Below are positions 44,674 to 52,744 of a stretch of DNA of 64,000 nt, in pieces (position 1 is the first letter of the stretch; the number at the start of each line of letters is the position of its first letter). Under the pieces are notes generated by a model, which did not search any database, was not told the DNA's origin, and saw only the letters and a program-made list of their open reading frames with translations. A program made the translations under genes and the position numbers. Source of the DNA: JAKFDI01 sp036676235 (lineage in GTDB: Bacteria > Pseudomonadota > Gammaproteobacteria > Burkholderiales > Burkholderiaceae_C); the NCBI GenBank assembly GCA_036676235.1, contig JAKFDI010000088.1, positions 1 to 64,000 on the forward strand. The letters are read 5' to 3'.

Positions 44674-45633
44674 ATGCGTCGACTCGCTCTCAAGACTCTG
44701 GTTCTGCCGATGGTTCTACTGGCCGCGTTCGGCCTCCCGGCACACGCCGCCGACAACATGAAGATCATGATCGGCGCCAGCCCCGGCGGCGGCTACGACC
44801 AGGCCGGCCGCGGCATCGGCAAGGCGATGCAGGACGCGGGGGTAGCCGGCAACGTCACCTATGAGAACAAGGGCGGCGCCGGCGGCACGATCGGCCTCGC
44901 ACAGTTCGTGAATTCGCAGAAGGGCGACCCGAACGCGCTGATCGTCGTGGGTGCCGTGATGGTGGGCGCCATCGTGCAGAACAAGCCGCCGGTCGACCTG
45001 GGCGACGCCACGCCCGTGGCACGGCTGATGGCCGAGTACAACGTGTTCGTCGTGCCGGCCGATTCGCCGCTGAAGACGATGCAGGACGTGGTCGCCCAGA
45101 TGAAGAAGGACCCGGCCAGCGTGAAGTGGGGCGGCGGCTCCAAGGGCTCGGTCGACCACATCAGCGTGGCGATGATCGCGCGCGATGCCGGCGTCGACGT
45201 GGCGAAGATCAACTACGTGCCCTTCAAAGGCGGCGGCGAAGCCACGGCCGCGGTGCTGGGCGGTCACGTGACGGTGGGCACCAGCGGCTGGGCCGAGCTC
45301 GAGCAGTTCGTGCAGAGCGGCAAGATGCGCGCGCTGGCCCTCACCTCGGCCGAGCGCCTGCCGGGCGTGAACGTGCCGACGCTGCGCGAACAGGGCATCA
45401 AGGTCGACATCGGCAACTGGCGCGGCGTGTACGGCCCGCCGGGGCTGAGTGCCGAGCAGCGCAAGTCGTTGACCGAGCGCGTGGCAAAGGCCACCAAGAC
45501 GCCGAGCTGGGCCGAGGTGCTGAAGAAGAACAACTGGACGCCGGCGCTGCTGACCGGCTCGGAACTGGACGCCTTTGTGAAGGAAGAGCACGACCGACTG
45601 CGCGATCTGATGAAGCAGTTGGGGATGATCTGA
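44674..45633 (+). CDS. tctC: Tripartite tricarboxylate transporter binding protein TctC
   Basis: 319 aa from ATG 44674, with AAGGAG at 44662-44667. The signal peptide ends at AHAAD. TctC-family segments: MIGASPGGGYDQAGRGIGKAM, YENKGGAGGTIGLAQFVN and VKWGGGSKGSVDHISVAMIA. It binds a carboxylate in the periplasm and delivers it to TctAB. Genes tctB and tctA follow after a 179-base gap filled with CTGAGCCTGTCGAAG-type repeats. Confidence 0.92.
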   Translation: MRRLALKTLVLPMVLLAAFGLPAHAADNMKIMIGASPGGGYDQAGRGIGKAMQDAGVAGNVTYENKGGAGGTIGLAQFVNSQKGDPNALIVVGAVMVGAIVQNKPPVDLGDATPVARLMAEYNVFVVPADSPLKTMQDVVAQMKKDPASVKWGGGSKGSVDHISVAMIARDAGVDVAKINYVPFKGGGEATAAVLGGHVTVGTSGWAELEQFVQSGKMRALALTSAERLPGVNVPTLREQGIKVDIGNWRGVYGPPGLSAEQRKSLTERVAKATKTPSWAEVLKKNNWTPALLTGSELDAFVKEEHDRLRDLMKQLGMI

Positions 45634-45681
45634 TCGGGCTCGCGTTCCACGATTCAAGAACGCCACCAAAGCCCGTTCGCA

Positions 45682-45777
45682 CTGAGCTTGTCGAAGTGCC
45701 CGTGCATCCTGAGCCTGTCGAAGGGACTGAGCTTGTCGAAGTGCCTCTGTGCGCACGCAGGGCTTCGACAGGCTCAG
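45682..45777. repeat. Cluster of CTGAGCYTGTCGAAG repeats
   Basis: Three direct copies (45682-45696, 45709-45723, 45727-45741) and one inverted copy CTTCGACAGGCTCAG (45763-45777) lie between tctC and tctB. The 15-mer is a dispersed extragenic repeat well known in many proteobacteria. Copies 3 and 4 can pair into a hairpin, which may lower tctBA expression relative to tctC. Confidence 0.88.
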
Positions 45778-45812
45778 CCCGAACGGTTCGTATTGCCTGA
45801 CTGCGAATCGGT

Positions 45813-46310
45813 ATGAGCCGGATGAAAAACCTCGGATTCGCCGCCGTCGGCGCCGGCGCGCTGGTGCTCGCGGCGCTGCTCGCCGCCGGCGCCTCGCAGA
45901 TCCCCGGCGAGGCGGGCTACGCCGGTGCCGGGCCGAACTTCCTGCCGTGGGCCGTGTCCGCAGGCATGGCGATCTGCGGCATCGCGCTGCTGGCAAGCGC
46001 CTGGCGAGCGCGCGGCGACGTGGTGCCCGCGCCCGACTTCCCGCCGCGCTGGCGCGCCACCGGCTGGATCTCGCTCGGGCTGCTGCTCAACGCAGCGCTG
46101 ATCGAGCACGCCGGCTTCGTCGTCTCCTGCGCCCTGCTCTTCGCGCTCGCGTCACGCGGCTTTCGCATCGGTGCCGATCAACAACCGGCCTGGCGCCTGC
46201 TCGCCAGCGATTTCGCCATCGGCGCGGCGGTGAGCGCGCCGGTGTTCTGGCTCTTCACCAAGGGGCTCGGCCTCACGCTGCCGGCCGTGCTGCCGGGCGG
46301 CTGGATCTAG
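45813..46310 (+). CDS. tctB: Tripartite tricarboxylate transporter small permease TctB
   Basis: 165 aa with four hydrophobic helices, as usual for TctB: N-terminal helix, GPNFLPWAVSAGMAICGIALL, a middle pair, and a last helix ending LTLPAVLPGGWI. It works with TctA in the inner membrane. It is separated from tctA by 6 bases. Confidence 0.9.
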   Translation: MSRMKNLGFAAVGAGALVLAALLAAGASQIPGEAGYAGAGPNFLPWAVSAGMAICGIALLASAWRARGDVVPAPDFPPRWRATGWISLGLLLNAALIEHAGFVVSCALLFALASRGFRIGADQQPAWRLLASDFAIGAAVSAPVFWLFTKGLGLTLPAVLPGGWI

Positions 46311-46316
46311 TTCCGC

Positions 46317-47795
46317 ATGGACACCTTGAGCGCCCTGCTCGGCGGCTTTGCCACCGCCGCCACGCCGATCAACCTGCTGTGGGCACTGGTCGGCTGCATC
46401 GTCGGCACGGCCGTCGGGGTGCTGCCCGGCATCGGCCCGGCGCTCACCGTGGCGATGCTGCTGCCGCTCACGGCGCAGGTCGAACCCACGGCCTCGATGA
46501 TCATGTTCGCCGGCATCTACTACGGCGCCATGTACGGCGGTTCGACCACCTCGATCCTGCTCAACACGCCGGGCGAGACGGCCACCATGGTGACCGCGCT
46601 CGAAGGCAACCTGATGGCCAAGAACGGCCGCGCCGGCGCCGCGCTCGCCACGGCCGCCATCGGCTCCTTCGTGGCCGGCACCATCGCCACCGTGCTCGTT
46701 ACGCTGTTCGCGCCGTGGCTGGCCGAAGCCGCGCTGCGCTTCGGCCCGCCCGAGTACTTCGCGCTCATGGTGCTGGCCTTCGTCACCGTCTCGGCCGTGC
46801 TCGGTTCCAGCGTGCTGCGCGGCATGACGGCGCTGCTGCTGGGTCTCGCGATCGGGCTCATCGGCATCGACGAGATCTCGGGCCAGGCACGCTACACGCT
46901 GGGCGTGCCCGAGCTGCTGGACCGCATCGAGGTCACGCTGCTCGCCGTGGGCCTGTTCGCCGTCGGAGAGGCGCTGTTCTTCGGGCTCTACGGCGGGCGC
47001 GTAATCGAGCGGCAGAACGCCATGTCCACGCTCTACATGACGCGGCTCGAATGGAAGCGCTCCATCGGCCCGTGGCTGCGCGGCACCTTCATCGGTTTTC
47101 CGTTCGGAACCATTCCTGCGGGCGGTACGGAGATTCCGACCTTTCTCTCGTATGCGGCGGAGAAGAAGCTTTCCAAGCACAAGAGCGAGTTCGGCAGCAC
47201 CGGCGCCATCGAAGGCGTGGCGGGGCCGGAGGCCGCGAACAATGCCACCGCCGCCGGCGTGCTGGTGCCGCTGCTGACGCTGGGCATTCCCACCTCCACC
47301 ACCGCCGCGGTGCTGCTCTCGGCCTTCCAGAACTACGGCATCACCACCGGGCCGCAACTCTTCCTGACGTCCGGTCCGCTGGTGTGGGCGCTGATCGCCT
47401 CGATGTACATCGGCAACGTGATGCTGCTGGTGCTGAACCTGCCACTGGTCGGGCTGTGGGTGAAGCTCTTGAAGATTCCGCGCCACTGGCTGTACGCCGG
47501 CATCCTGGTGTTCGCGACGGTCGGCGTGTACGGCATGCGGCAGTCGGTGTTCGACCTGTACCTGCTCTACGGCATCGGCCTGCTGGGCGCGCTGATGCGG
47601 CGCTACGACTTCCCGACGGCGCCCGTGATCGTCGGCATGATCCTCGGGCCCATGGCCGAGGCGCAGTTCCGCAACGCGATGTCGATCGGCGAAGGCAGTC
47701 TCGCGGTATTCGTCGAGCGGCCGCTGTCGGCCACCGTGCTGGCGCTGTGCGTGCTGGTGCTCGCGGTGCCGCCTCTTCTGCGGCGCCGTGGATGA
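46317..47795 (+). CDS. tctA: Tripartite tricarboxylate transporter large permease TctA
   Basis: 492 aa with about 12 membrane helices. The family pattern GVLPGIGPALTVAMLLPLT near residues 40-58 and its second-half partner GIPTSTTAAVLLSAFQ are visible. IYYGAMYGGSTTSILLNTPGE is also TctA-typical. It completes tctCBA. Repeat copy 3 starts at its stop codon, and the convergent Spy-like gene ends 90 bases away. Confidence 0.94.
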   Translation: MDTLSALLGGFATAATPINLLWALVGCIVGTAVGVLPGIGPALTVAMLLPLTAQVEPTASMIMFAGIYYGAMYGGSTTSILLNTPGETATMVTALEGNLMAKNGRAGAALATAAIGSFVAGTIATVLVTLFAPWLAEAALRFGPPEYFALMVLAFVTVSAVLGSSVLRGMTALLLGLAIGLIGIDEISGQARYTLGVPELLDRIEVTLLAVGLFAVGEALFFGLYGGRVIERQNAMSTLYMTRLEWKRSIGPWLRGTFIGFPFGTIPAGGTEIPTFLSYAAEKKLSKHKSEFGSTGAIEGVAGPEAANNATAAGVLVPLLTLGIPTSTTAAVLLSAFQNYGITTGPQLFLTSGPLVWALIASMYIGNVMLLVLNLPLVGLWVKLLKIPRHWLYAGILVFATVGVYGMRQSVFDLYLLYGIGLLGALMRRYDFPTAPVIVGMILGPMAEAQFRNAMSIGEGSLAVFVERPLSATVLALCVLVLAVPPLLRRRG

Positions 47796-47872
47796 CCCAC
47801 CCCTACGCGCTTCGCGCGCCCCTCAAGGGGCACCGCTGGCGGGCCGGCAAAGCCGGACCCGCGGCGGTTGCT
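47796..47872. repeat. GC-rich repeat, copy 3 (reversed), between tctA and the Spy-like gene
   Basis: Reverse-complement version of the repeats at 34245 and 42245: ACCCCTACGCGCTTCGCGCG, then CCCCTCAAGGGG and GGGCCGGCAAAGCCGG. Like the other two it fills a gap between convergent genes. Confidence 0.75.
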
Positions 47873-47884
47873 TGATGGCGCGAT

Positions 47885-48490
47885 CTACTGCTTCGGCTGC
47901 GCCGGCGCCTGCGAACGCTCCTGCTTCATACGCTCATGGCGCTCATGCATGCGCTTGCTGCGCTCTTCCATGCGCTGCTTGCGCTCGGCTATGCGCTCGC
48001 CGAGCTTCACGCGCTGCTCGGGCGTCAGCACCGCGCTCGCCTCCAGCATGGCCTGCGTGATGCGCCGGCTGCTGGCGTCGTGCCGGGCCAGCATCTGCTG
48101 GCGCAGCGACTCGGCCGCGGCGGCGTCCACCGTGGGCGCGGTGAAGATCGCCGCCGCCTGGTCGCGCAGCACGCGGCCTTCCTTGCGCTGAGCCCGCAGG
48201 TCCTGCGCTGCCGCGCGGGCGATCTGCTTGATCTGCGTGCGCTGCGCCTCGGTGGCGTTCAGGCCGTCGAGCAGGCGGTCGATGCGCTCGGGCGAACCCA
48301 TGAACATGCCGCCCCCGCCGTGCATGCCGTGCATCGCGTGCATGTGCCGGCCGTGGCCGCCGCCGTGCGGCCCCTGCGCCCAGGCCGTGACCCCGGCGCC
48401 TGCAGCCAGCGCCAGCACCACCCCGGCGACGGCAGCCTTGACGCTGCGCGCCGATCGCGATTTCTTCAGTTCAGATTTCAGTTCAGACAT
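47885..48490 (-). CDS. Spy/CpxP-family periplasmic protein
   Basis: 201 aa from ATG 48490, behind AAGGAG. A signal peptide or anchor ends near VTAWAQG. A His-Gly-rich stretch (HGGGHGRHMHAMHGMHGGGG) could bind metal. The helical body carries two LTxxQ-type motifs: LNATEAQRTQIKQ and LTPEQRVKLGERIAERK. Spy/CpxP proteins are envelope chaperones induced by CpxAR or BaeSR. A CpxAR-like pair lies 3.4 kb further on the same strand, beyond tctCBA. Confidence 0.85.
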   Translation of the reverse strand: MSELKSELKKSRSARSVKAAVAGVVLALAAGAGVTAWAQGPHGGGHGRHMHAMHGMHGGGGMFMGSPERIDRLLDGLNATEAQRTQIKQIARAAAQDLRAQRKEGRVLRDQAAAIFTAPTVDAAAAESLRQQMLARHDASSRRITQAMLEASAVLTPEQRVKLGERIAERKQRMEERSKRMHERHERMKQERSQAPAQPKQ

Positions 48491-48609
48491 TGATGTGCTC
48501 CTTGTGCATCGGGACCCACCCGCGTGCATGCACTGTCGGCCGCACCCGTGAATACGCCTTGGCTGGCGCGTAAAGATGTGTATGGGCGCGCTCAAGTCGC
48601 GGGGGCCGG

Positions 48610-49827
48610 ATGCCGATGTTTCCGAAGACCCCCCGACTGGCGCCATCGCCGGCCATGCACGTACGAAGAAGTCTCGCCGACCTGCTCCTCACGCAACAGC
48701 CGAAGCTGCGCTTCGCGCTCGCGATGTGGCTGATCTCGCTGTGCACCTACCTGCTGTACTCCGGGATCCTGCTGTACCAGATGCACCTCGGCTTCGTGCG
48801 GCCCACGCCGGCCGCACTGTGCATCGCCGCGGCGCTGCTCGCCAACTTCGGCTTCTACGTGGCGATGCGCAGCGGCTGGTCGGCCCGTCTCGGCGGCAAC
48901 CAGCTCGGCCTCGGCAACGCGCAGCTTGCCACCGGCATGGTGTTCATGTGGGCCAACTACGCCATCGTCGGCCCCGCCAGCGGCTCCACGCTCATCATCC
49001 TGGCGAGCCACATGGTCTACGCCCTGTTCAATCTCTCGGCGCGCCGGGTGGCCGTGCTCGCGGCGGTGTCGCTCGCCGGCCTGGCGCTCACGATGTGGCT
49101 GGCGCACGTGCTCGACCCCGCGCGCTACGACCCGGATCTCCAGATCGTCGGCTGGCTCTACGCCTGTCTCGTGATTCCGCTGATCGCGCTGCTCGCACAG
49201 CGCGTGGCGCGCATGAACGACGCGATCCGCACGCAAAGCCAGAAGCTGGCCGACGCGCTCGCCCGGGTGCAGGAACTTGCCACGCGCGACGACCTGACCC
49301 GCCTCTACAACCGGCGTCACATGATGGAGCTGATGGAGATGCAACTGGCGCAGCGCGAGCGCAGCAGCGCCCCGCTGTGCATCGCGCTGCTCGACATCGA
49401 CCACTTCAAGCGCGTGAACGATCTGCACGGCCACCACACCGGCGACGAGGTGCTGCGCCGCTTCGCGGCCGAGACGTCGGGCGCCATGCGCAGCAGCGAC
49501 CTGGTTGCGCGCTGGGGCGGTGAAGAGTTCATCGTAATGTTTCCCGCCACGCCGATGGCGCAGGCGCAGACGGCGCTGCTGCGGCTCGAGTCGCGGCTTC
49601 TCGGCGCCGACTTCAGCGACCTCGCCGCCGACCTGCGCGTCACCTTCTCGGCCGGGCTGATCGAGGTGCGCCACGGTGAAGCGCTGCAGGCGTGCATCGA
49701 ACGTGCCGACCGCGCGATGTACCGCGCCAAGGCCGCGGGCCGCAACCGCGTCGATTTCGCCGACTCCGCGCTGCTCCCGCAAGCACTCCCCGAGCCACTG
49801 TCCCCTGCCGCACCGGAGCCGGCCTGA
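48610..49827 (+). CDS. Membrane diguanylate cyclase (GGDEF domain)
   Basis: 405 aa from ATG 48610 (ATG 48616 possible). About six membrane helices (40-205), a short coiled coil, then a GGDEF domain (about 225-385). The active-site loop reads GGEEF (303-307) in RWGGEEFIVMFP, a form that is catalytically competent in known enzymes; DIDHFKRVNDLHGHHTGDEVL precedes it. No RxxD inhibitory site is clear just upstream of the loop. It makes cyclic di-GMP in response to a membrane signal. It is divergent from the Spy-like gene. Confidence 0.9.
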   Translation: MPMFPKTPRLAPSPAMHVRRSLADLLLTQQPKLRFALAMWLISLCTYLLYSGILLYQMHLGFVRPTPAALCIAAALLANFGFYVAMRSGWSARLGGNQLGLGNAQLATGMVFMWANYAIVGPASGSTLIILASHMVYALFNLSARRVAVLAAVSLAGLALTMWLAHVLDPARYDPDLQIVGWLYACLVIPLIALLAQRVARMNDAIRTQSQKLADALARVQELATRDDLTRLYNRRHMMELMEMQLAQRERSSAPLCIALLDIDHFKRVNDLHGHHTGDEVLRRFAAETSGAMRSSDLVARWGGEEFIVMFPATPMAQAQTALLRLESRLLGADFSDLAADLRVTFSAGLIEVRHGEALQACIERADRAMYRAKAAGRNRVDFADSALLPQALPEPLSPAAPEPA

Positions 49828-49933
49828 CGCGGGCTGGGCGCGGGCAACCGCGCACAATTGGCTCTATCGCCCGCCCGCATGGCCACATGTTGGCAATCGT
49901 CAGCGGTCGGGCGGCAACGCCTGGCGTCGCCCC

Positions 49934-50770
49934 ATGCACCACGTCCTGCTTCCCGTGCCTTCCGATCTGCACGCCTGGATCGAAGGCGCAGCCGTGCTCA
50001 CTTTCGACGGCACCGACATCGTCAACCGCTTCCCGGCACTGCTGGGCGGCACGCTGTGCGTGGTGCTCCAGGGGCGCCTGGAGCTGCCGGAAGGCAGCGG
50101 CTGGCGCGCAGTGCGCGGCAGCCTCTTCAGCGGGCCGAGCTCCACGCCGCTGGTGTCGCGCGGCGTGGGGCCGCTGCGCTGCCTGTCGGCATCGCTCAGG
50201 CCTGCCGCCACCTCCTGCATGGCCGGCGCGGGCGGCATGGAACTGCGCGATGCGGTCGTGCCGCTGCCGGACCTGTGGGGCACAGCCTGGATCGACTGCG
50301 AAGACGCGATCCGTCAGGCGCCCACCCTGTGGGCCGGCGCCGAGTTGCTGTTCGACTTCCTGCGCCGCCGCACAAGAAGCGACGCGGCTCACGAGCGCCA
50401 TGGCCGCATCGCGGCGCTGCAGCGGGCGGCGATGTTTCCGCTCGCCGCGGCCAGTGCGCAATGGGGCTGGAGCGAACGCCAGTTCGAGCGGGTCTTCACC
50501 GGCCACCTCGGGTTGGGGCCGAAGCTGTTCCAGCGCATCGCCCGCGTGCACGCGGCGCTGCTGGACGCCTTGATGAGCGGCCGTCGTGGCGCCGAGCTGG
50601 CCTTGCGGCACGGCTACTACGATCAGGCGCATCTGGCGCGCGACCTGCGGCTGCTGGCGGGCGACCCGCTCACGCAACTGCTGGCGCAGGCGGCGCAGCC
50701 TGTCAGCGAGCAGTGGCCGCTGCAGCTCGGCAAGCGCTGGGCCGGGAGCGCGACGACGGCCCGCCCATGA
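49934..50770 (+). CDS. AraC-family transcriptional regulator
   Basis: 278 aa from ATG 49934. The N-terminal 150 residues form a beta-rich sensory domain. The C-terminal AraC HTH pair (about 160-250) has AAASAQWGWSERQFERVFTGHLGLGPKLFQRIARVHAALL and ELALRHGYYDQAHLARDLRLLAG. The family signature (F...G..PK.Y.R..R) is recognisable, with Leu-Phe in place of Tyr. It is convergent with the NuoB-like gene. The target is unknown. Confidence 0.85.
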   Translation: MHHVLLPVPSDLHAWIEGAAVLTFDGTDIVNRFPALLGGTLCVVLQGRLELPEGSGWRAVRGSLFSGPSSTPLVSRGVGPLRCLSASLRPAATSCMAGAGGMELRDAVVPLPDLWGTAWIDCEDAIRQAPTLWAGAELLFDFLRRRTRSDAAHERHGRIAALQRAAMFPLAAASAQWGWSERQFERVFTGHLGLGPKLFQRIARVHAALLDALMSGRRGAELALRHGYYDQAHLARDLRLLAGDPLTQLLAQAAQPVSEQWPLQLGKRWAGSATTARP

Positions 50771-50788
50771 GCGCTGGCCGCCCGTGAG

Positions 50789-51370
50789 CTAGGTCTTCGA
50801 GAAGCCCAGCCACTGCCGTGCCCGTGCCCAGGTGCTTACGCGGCGCTCAGTGGCGGACGCACGATCGATCGCCTGCGCGCCGCGGATCTTCGCGTGCAAC
50901 CGCAGCACGCCGTAGAGCAGCGCCTCGGGGGTCGGCGGACAGCCGGGCACGTAGACGTCGACCGGCAGGATGCGGTCGACGCCGCGCACCACCGAATAGG
51001 CGTAGTGGTAGTAGCCGCCACCGTTGGCGCACGAGCCCATCGAGATCACGTAGCGGGGCTCGGCCATCTGGTCATAGACGCGGCGAATGGCGGGCGCCAT
51101 CTTGTTGGTCAAGGTGCCGGCCACGATCATCAAGTCGGCCTGGCGAGGGCTTGCCCGGGGCATCATGCTGAAGCGCTCGAAGTCATAGCGCGCCATCGCG
51201 GTGTGCATCATCTCGACGGCACAGCACGCGAGGCCGAAGGTCAGGTACCACATGCTGCCGGTGCGCGCGGCGTTCACCGCCTCTTCCACTGTGGTCAGCA
51301 GATAGCCGTGCTCGGCGCTCTTCAGCCCCGCCGAAGCGGGCGTGCCCAGGGGTGCAAATCGTTCGTCCAT
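50789..51370 (-). CDS. Solitary NuoB-like NADH-quinone oxidoreductase subunit
   Basis: 193 aa. All four N2-cluster cysteines are present: the vicinal pair in FGLACCAVEMMH, then MGSCANGGGYYHYAYSV and YVPGCPPTPEALLYG. The length is a little longer than typical NuoB because of an extended C-terminal helix. No other complex I gene is nearby, so this is a second copy or part of a different Ni/Fe hydrogenase-like or complex I-like assembly. It lies 70 bases upstream of the kinase stop on the same strand, unrelated in function as far as can be seen. Confidence 0.88.
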   Translation of the reverse strand: MDERFAPLGTPASAGLKSAEHGYLLTTVEEAVNAARTGSMWYLTFGLACCAVEMMHTAMARYDFERFSMMPRASPRQADLMIVAGTLTNKMAPAIRRVYDQMAEPRYVISMGSCANGGGYYHYAYSVVRGVDRILPVDVYVPGCPPTPEALLYGVLRLHAKIRGAQAIDRASATERRVSTWARARQWLGFSKT

Positions 51371-51440
51371 GCGGCAAGCCTAGGCAGGCACGCCGCGGCG
51401 GTCTTGGAAGAAACCGACGCCCAGCGGGCGCCGCCACGCA

Positions 51441-52739
51441 TCAGCGGCTGCCCGTCACCAGCGTCTCGAACAAGTTGTCGTCGCCCATCTGCCCGCCCTT
51501 GAGCATCACCTCTGTGCCGTCGAGCCAGGGCGCCTCGGCATGCGCGCGGCACAGCGCCACGCCCGGCGCGGGGCGGCCCAGCCATTCGAGCGACGTCGGC
51601 GCCAGCGCCTGCAGCGCGTGGCTGGAGGTGTCGCCGCCGGCCACGCCCAGGCGCGACACCGGCGCCTCCATCAGCACGCGGCGCAGCAGCCGGCCACATT
51701 GCGCGGCCACATCGCCATGTGCGACGCCGCCTGGCGCGTCCGGCGGCGTGGTGTGCGCCAGCACGTGCCGGCCGGCTTGCAACGCGCGCACCAGTTCGTC
51801 GATCGTCTGGCGGATGTGGGCCGCGTCACCGCGCGCCAAGCGCTGCGCATCCAGCGGCACGCGCAGGTACGAGCGCGACGCAGCGACCTGCCGCGCGGTG
51901 AGCGGCGACAGGCTGCCGGCCAGCACAAGCAACGGGCCACGCGCCGGCGCCACGAGGCCATCGTGCCGGCGGCGCGGCAGCCCCCAGTGGTCGATGAGCG
52001 CCTGCGCGACGCTGCTCGCCCCCACGCACAACTGCGGCGCCGTCTGCGCCCGCCGCCACAGCAGGCGGCCGATCGACCCGAGCTGCGACTCGCGCACCAC
52101 GTCCATCAGCAGCGCCTGCGGCGCGGCGGCGTACAGCGTGTCGAAGGCCGCGTCGAGTGCGTCGTCCCGCTCGTGCGCGCGCAGGTCCAGCAGTTCGATG
52201 GGCGCCAGCCCCTGCCGCTGCAGATGCAGTCGCAGATCGGCCTCGTCCATCGGCGTGACGGGGTGCCGGCGCATCGTCGGATGCCGGTCGATGCGCACCA
52301 CCGGCCCGCCGGTTTGGGCGGCGGCGAACAACTGGCCGAAGGCGCAGTAGCGCCCGAGGCTCGGCTGCCCGCCGACGATCAGCGCCGGCCCGCCGCCGAG
52401 TGCATCACCGAACACACGCACCGCCTCGCCCAGGCTGCCGACGTGCGGTGCGCTGTCGAAGGTGGAGCAGCACTTGTAGTGCAGCACCGGCGCGCCGCAG
52501 CCGGCGAAGAAGCGCGCCACCGGCGCGAGCGCCTCGCGCATCGCCTCGGGCGCCATGGCGCGTGCGGCGCCGGCGATGCCGATGGCGTCGAGTTCGCCGG
52601 CTTCCCGCAGTTGCGCCGGCGTCGGCACGTCGAGGAACAGCCGCGCCTTCAAGCCCGCTTCGGCCAGCGTGGCGAGGGTGTCGCTCGCGCCGGTGAAGTC
52701 GTCGCCGTACCAGGCGAGCTTGAGCCCGGGCGGGAGCAC
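51441..52739 (-). CDS. Four-carbon acid sugar kinase family protein (DUF1537)
   Basis: 432 aa from a GTG at 52739, 5 bases after the RuBisCO-like gene's stop. The N-terminal substrate domain has the family motif YGDDFTGASDTL. The C-terminal nucleotide domain has LAGSLSPLTARQVA, GVAGGDTSSHAL and VMLKGGQMGDDNLFE. DUF1537 kinases phosphorylate four-carbon or branched sugar acids such as erythronate, threonate or 3-oxo-isoapionate. Pairing with a RuBisCO-like enzyme favours the apionate-type branch (inference). Confidence 0.9.
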   Translation of the reverse strand: MLPPGLKLAWYGDDFTGASDTLATLAEAGLKARLFLDVPTPAQLREAGELDAIGIAGAARAMAPEAMREALAPVARFFAGCGAPVLHYKCCSTFDSAPHVGSLGEAVRVFGDALGGGPALIVGGQPSLGRYCAFGQLFAAAQTGGPVVRIDRHPTMRRHPVTPMDEADLRLHLQRQGLAPIELLDLRAHERDDALDAAFDTLYAAAPQALLMDVVRESQLGSIGRLLWRRAQTAPQLCVGASSVAQALIDHWGLPRRRHDGLVAPARGPLLVLAGSLSPLTARQVAASRSYLRVPLDAQRLARGDAAHIRQTIDELVRALQAGRHVLAHTTPPDAPGGVAHGDVAAQCGRLLRRVLMEAPVSRLGVAGGDTSSHALQALAPTSLEWLGRPAPGVALCRAHAEAPWLDGTEVMLKGGQMGDDNLFETLVTGSR

Positions 52740-52744
52740 GGCGT

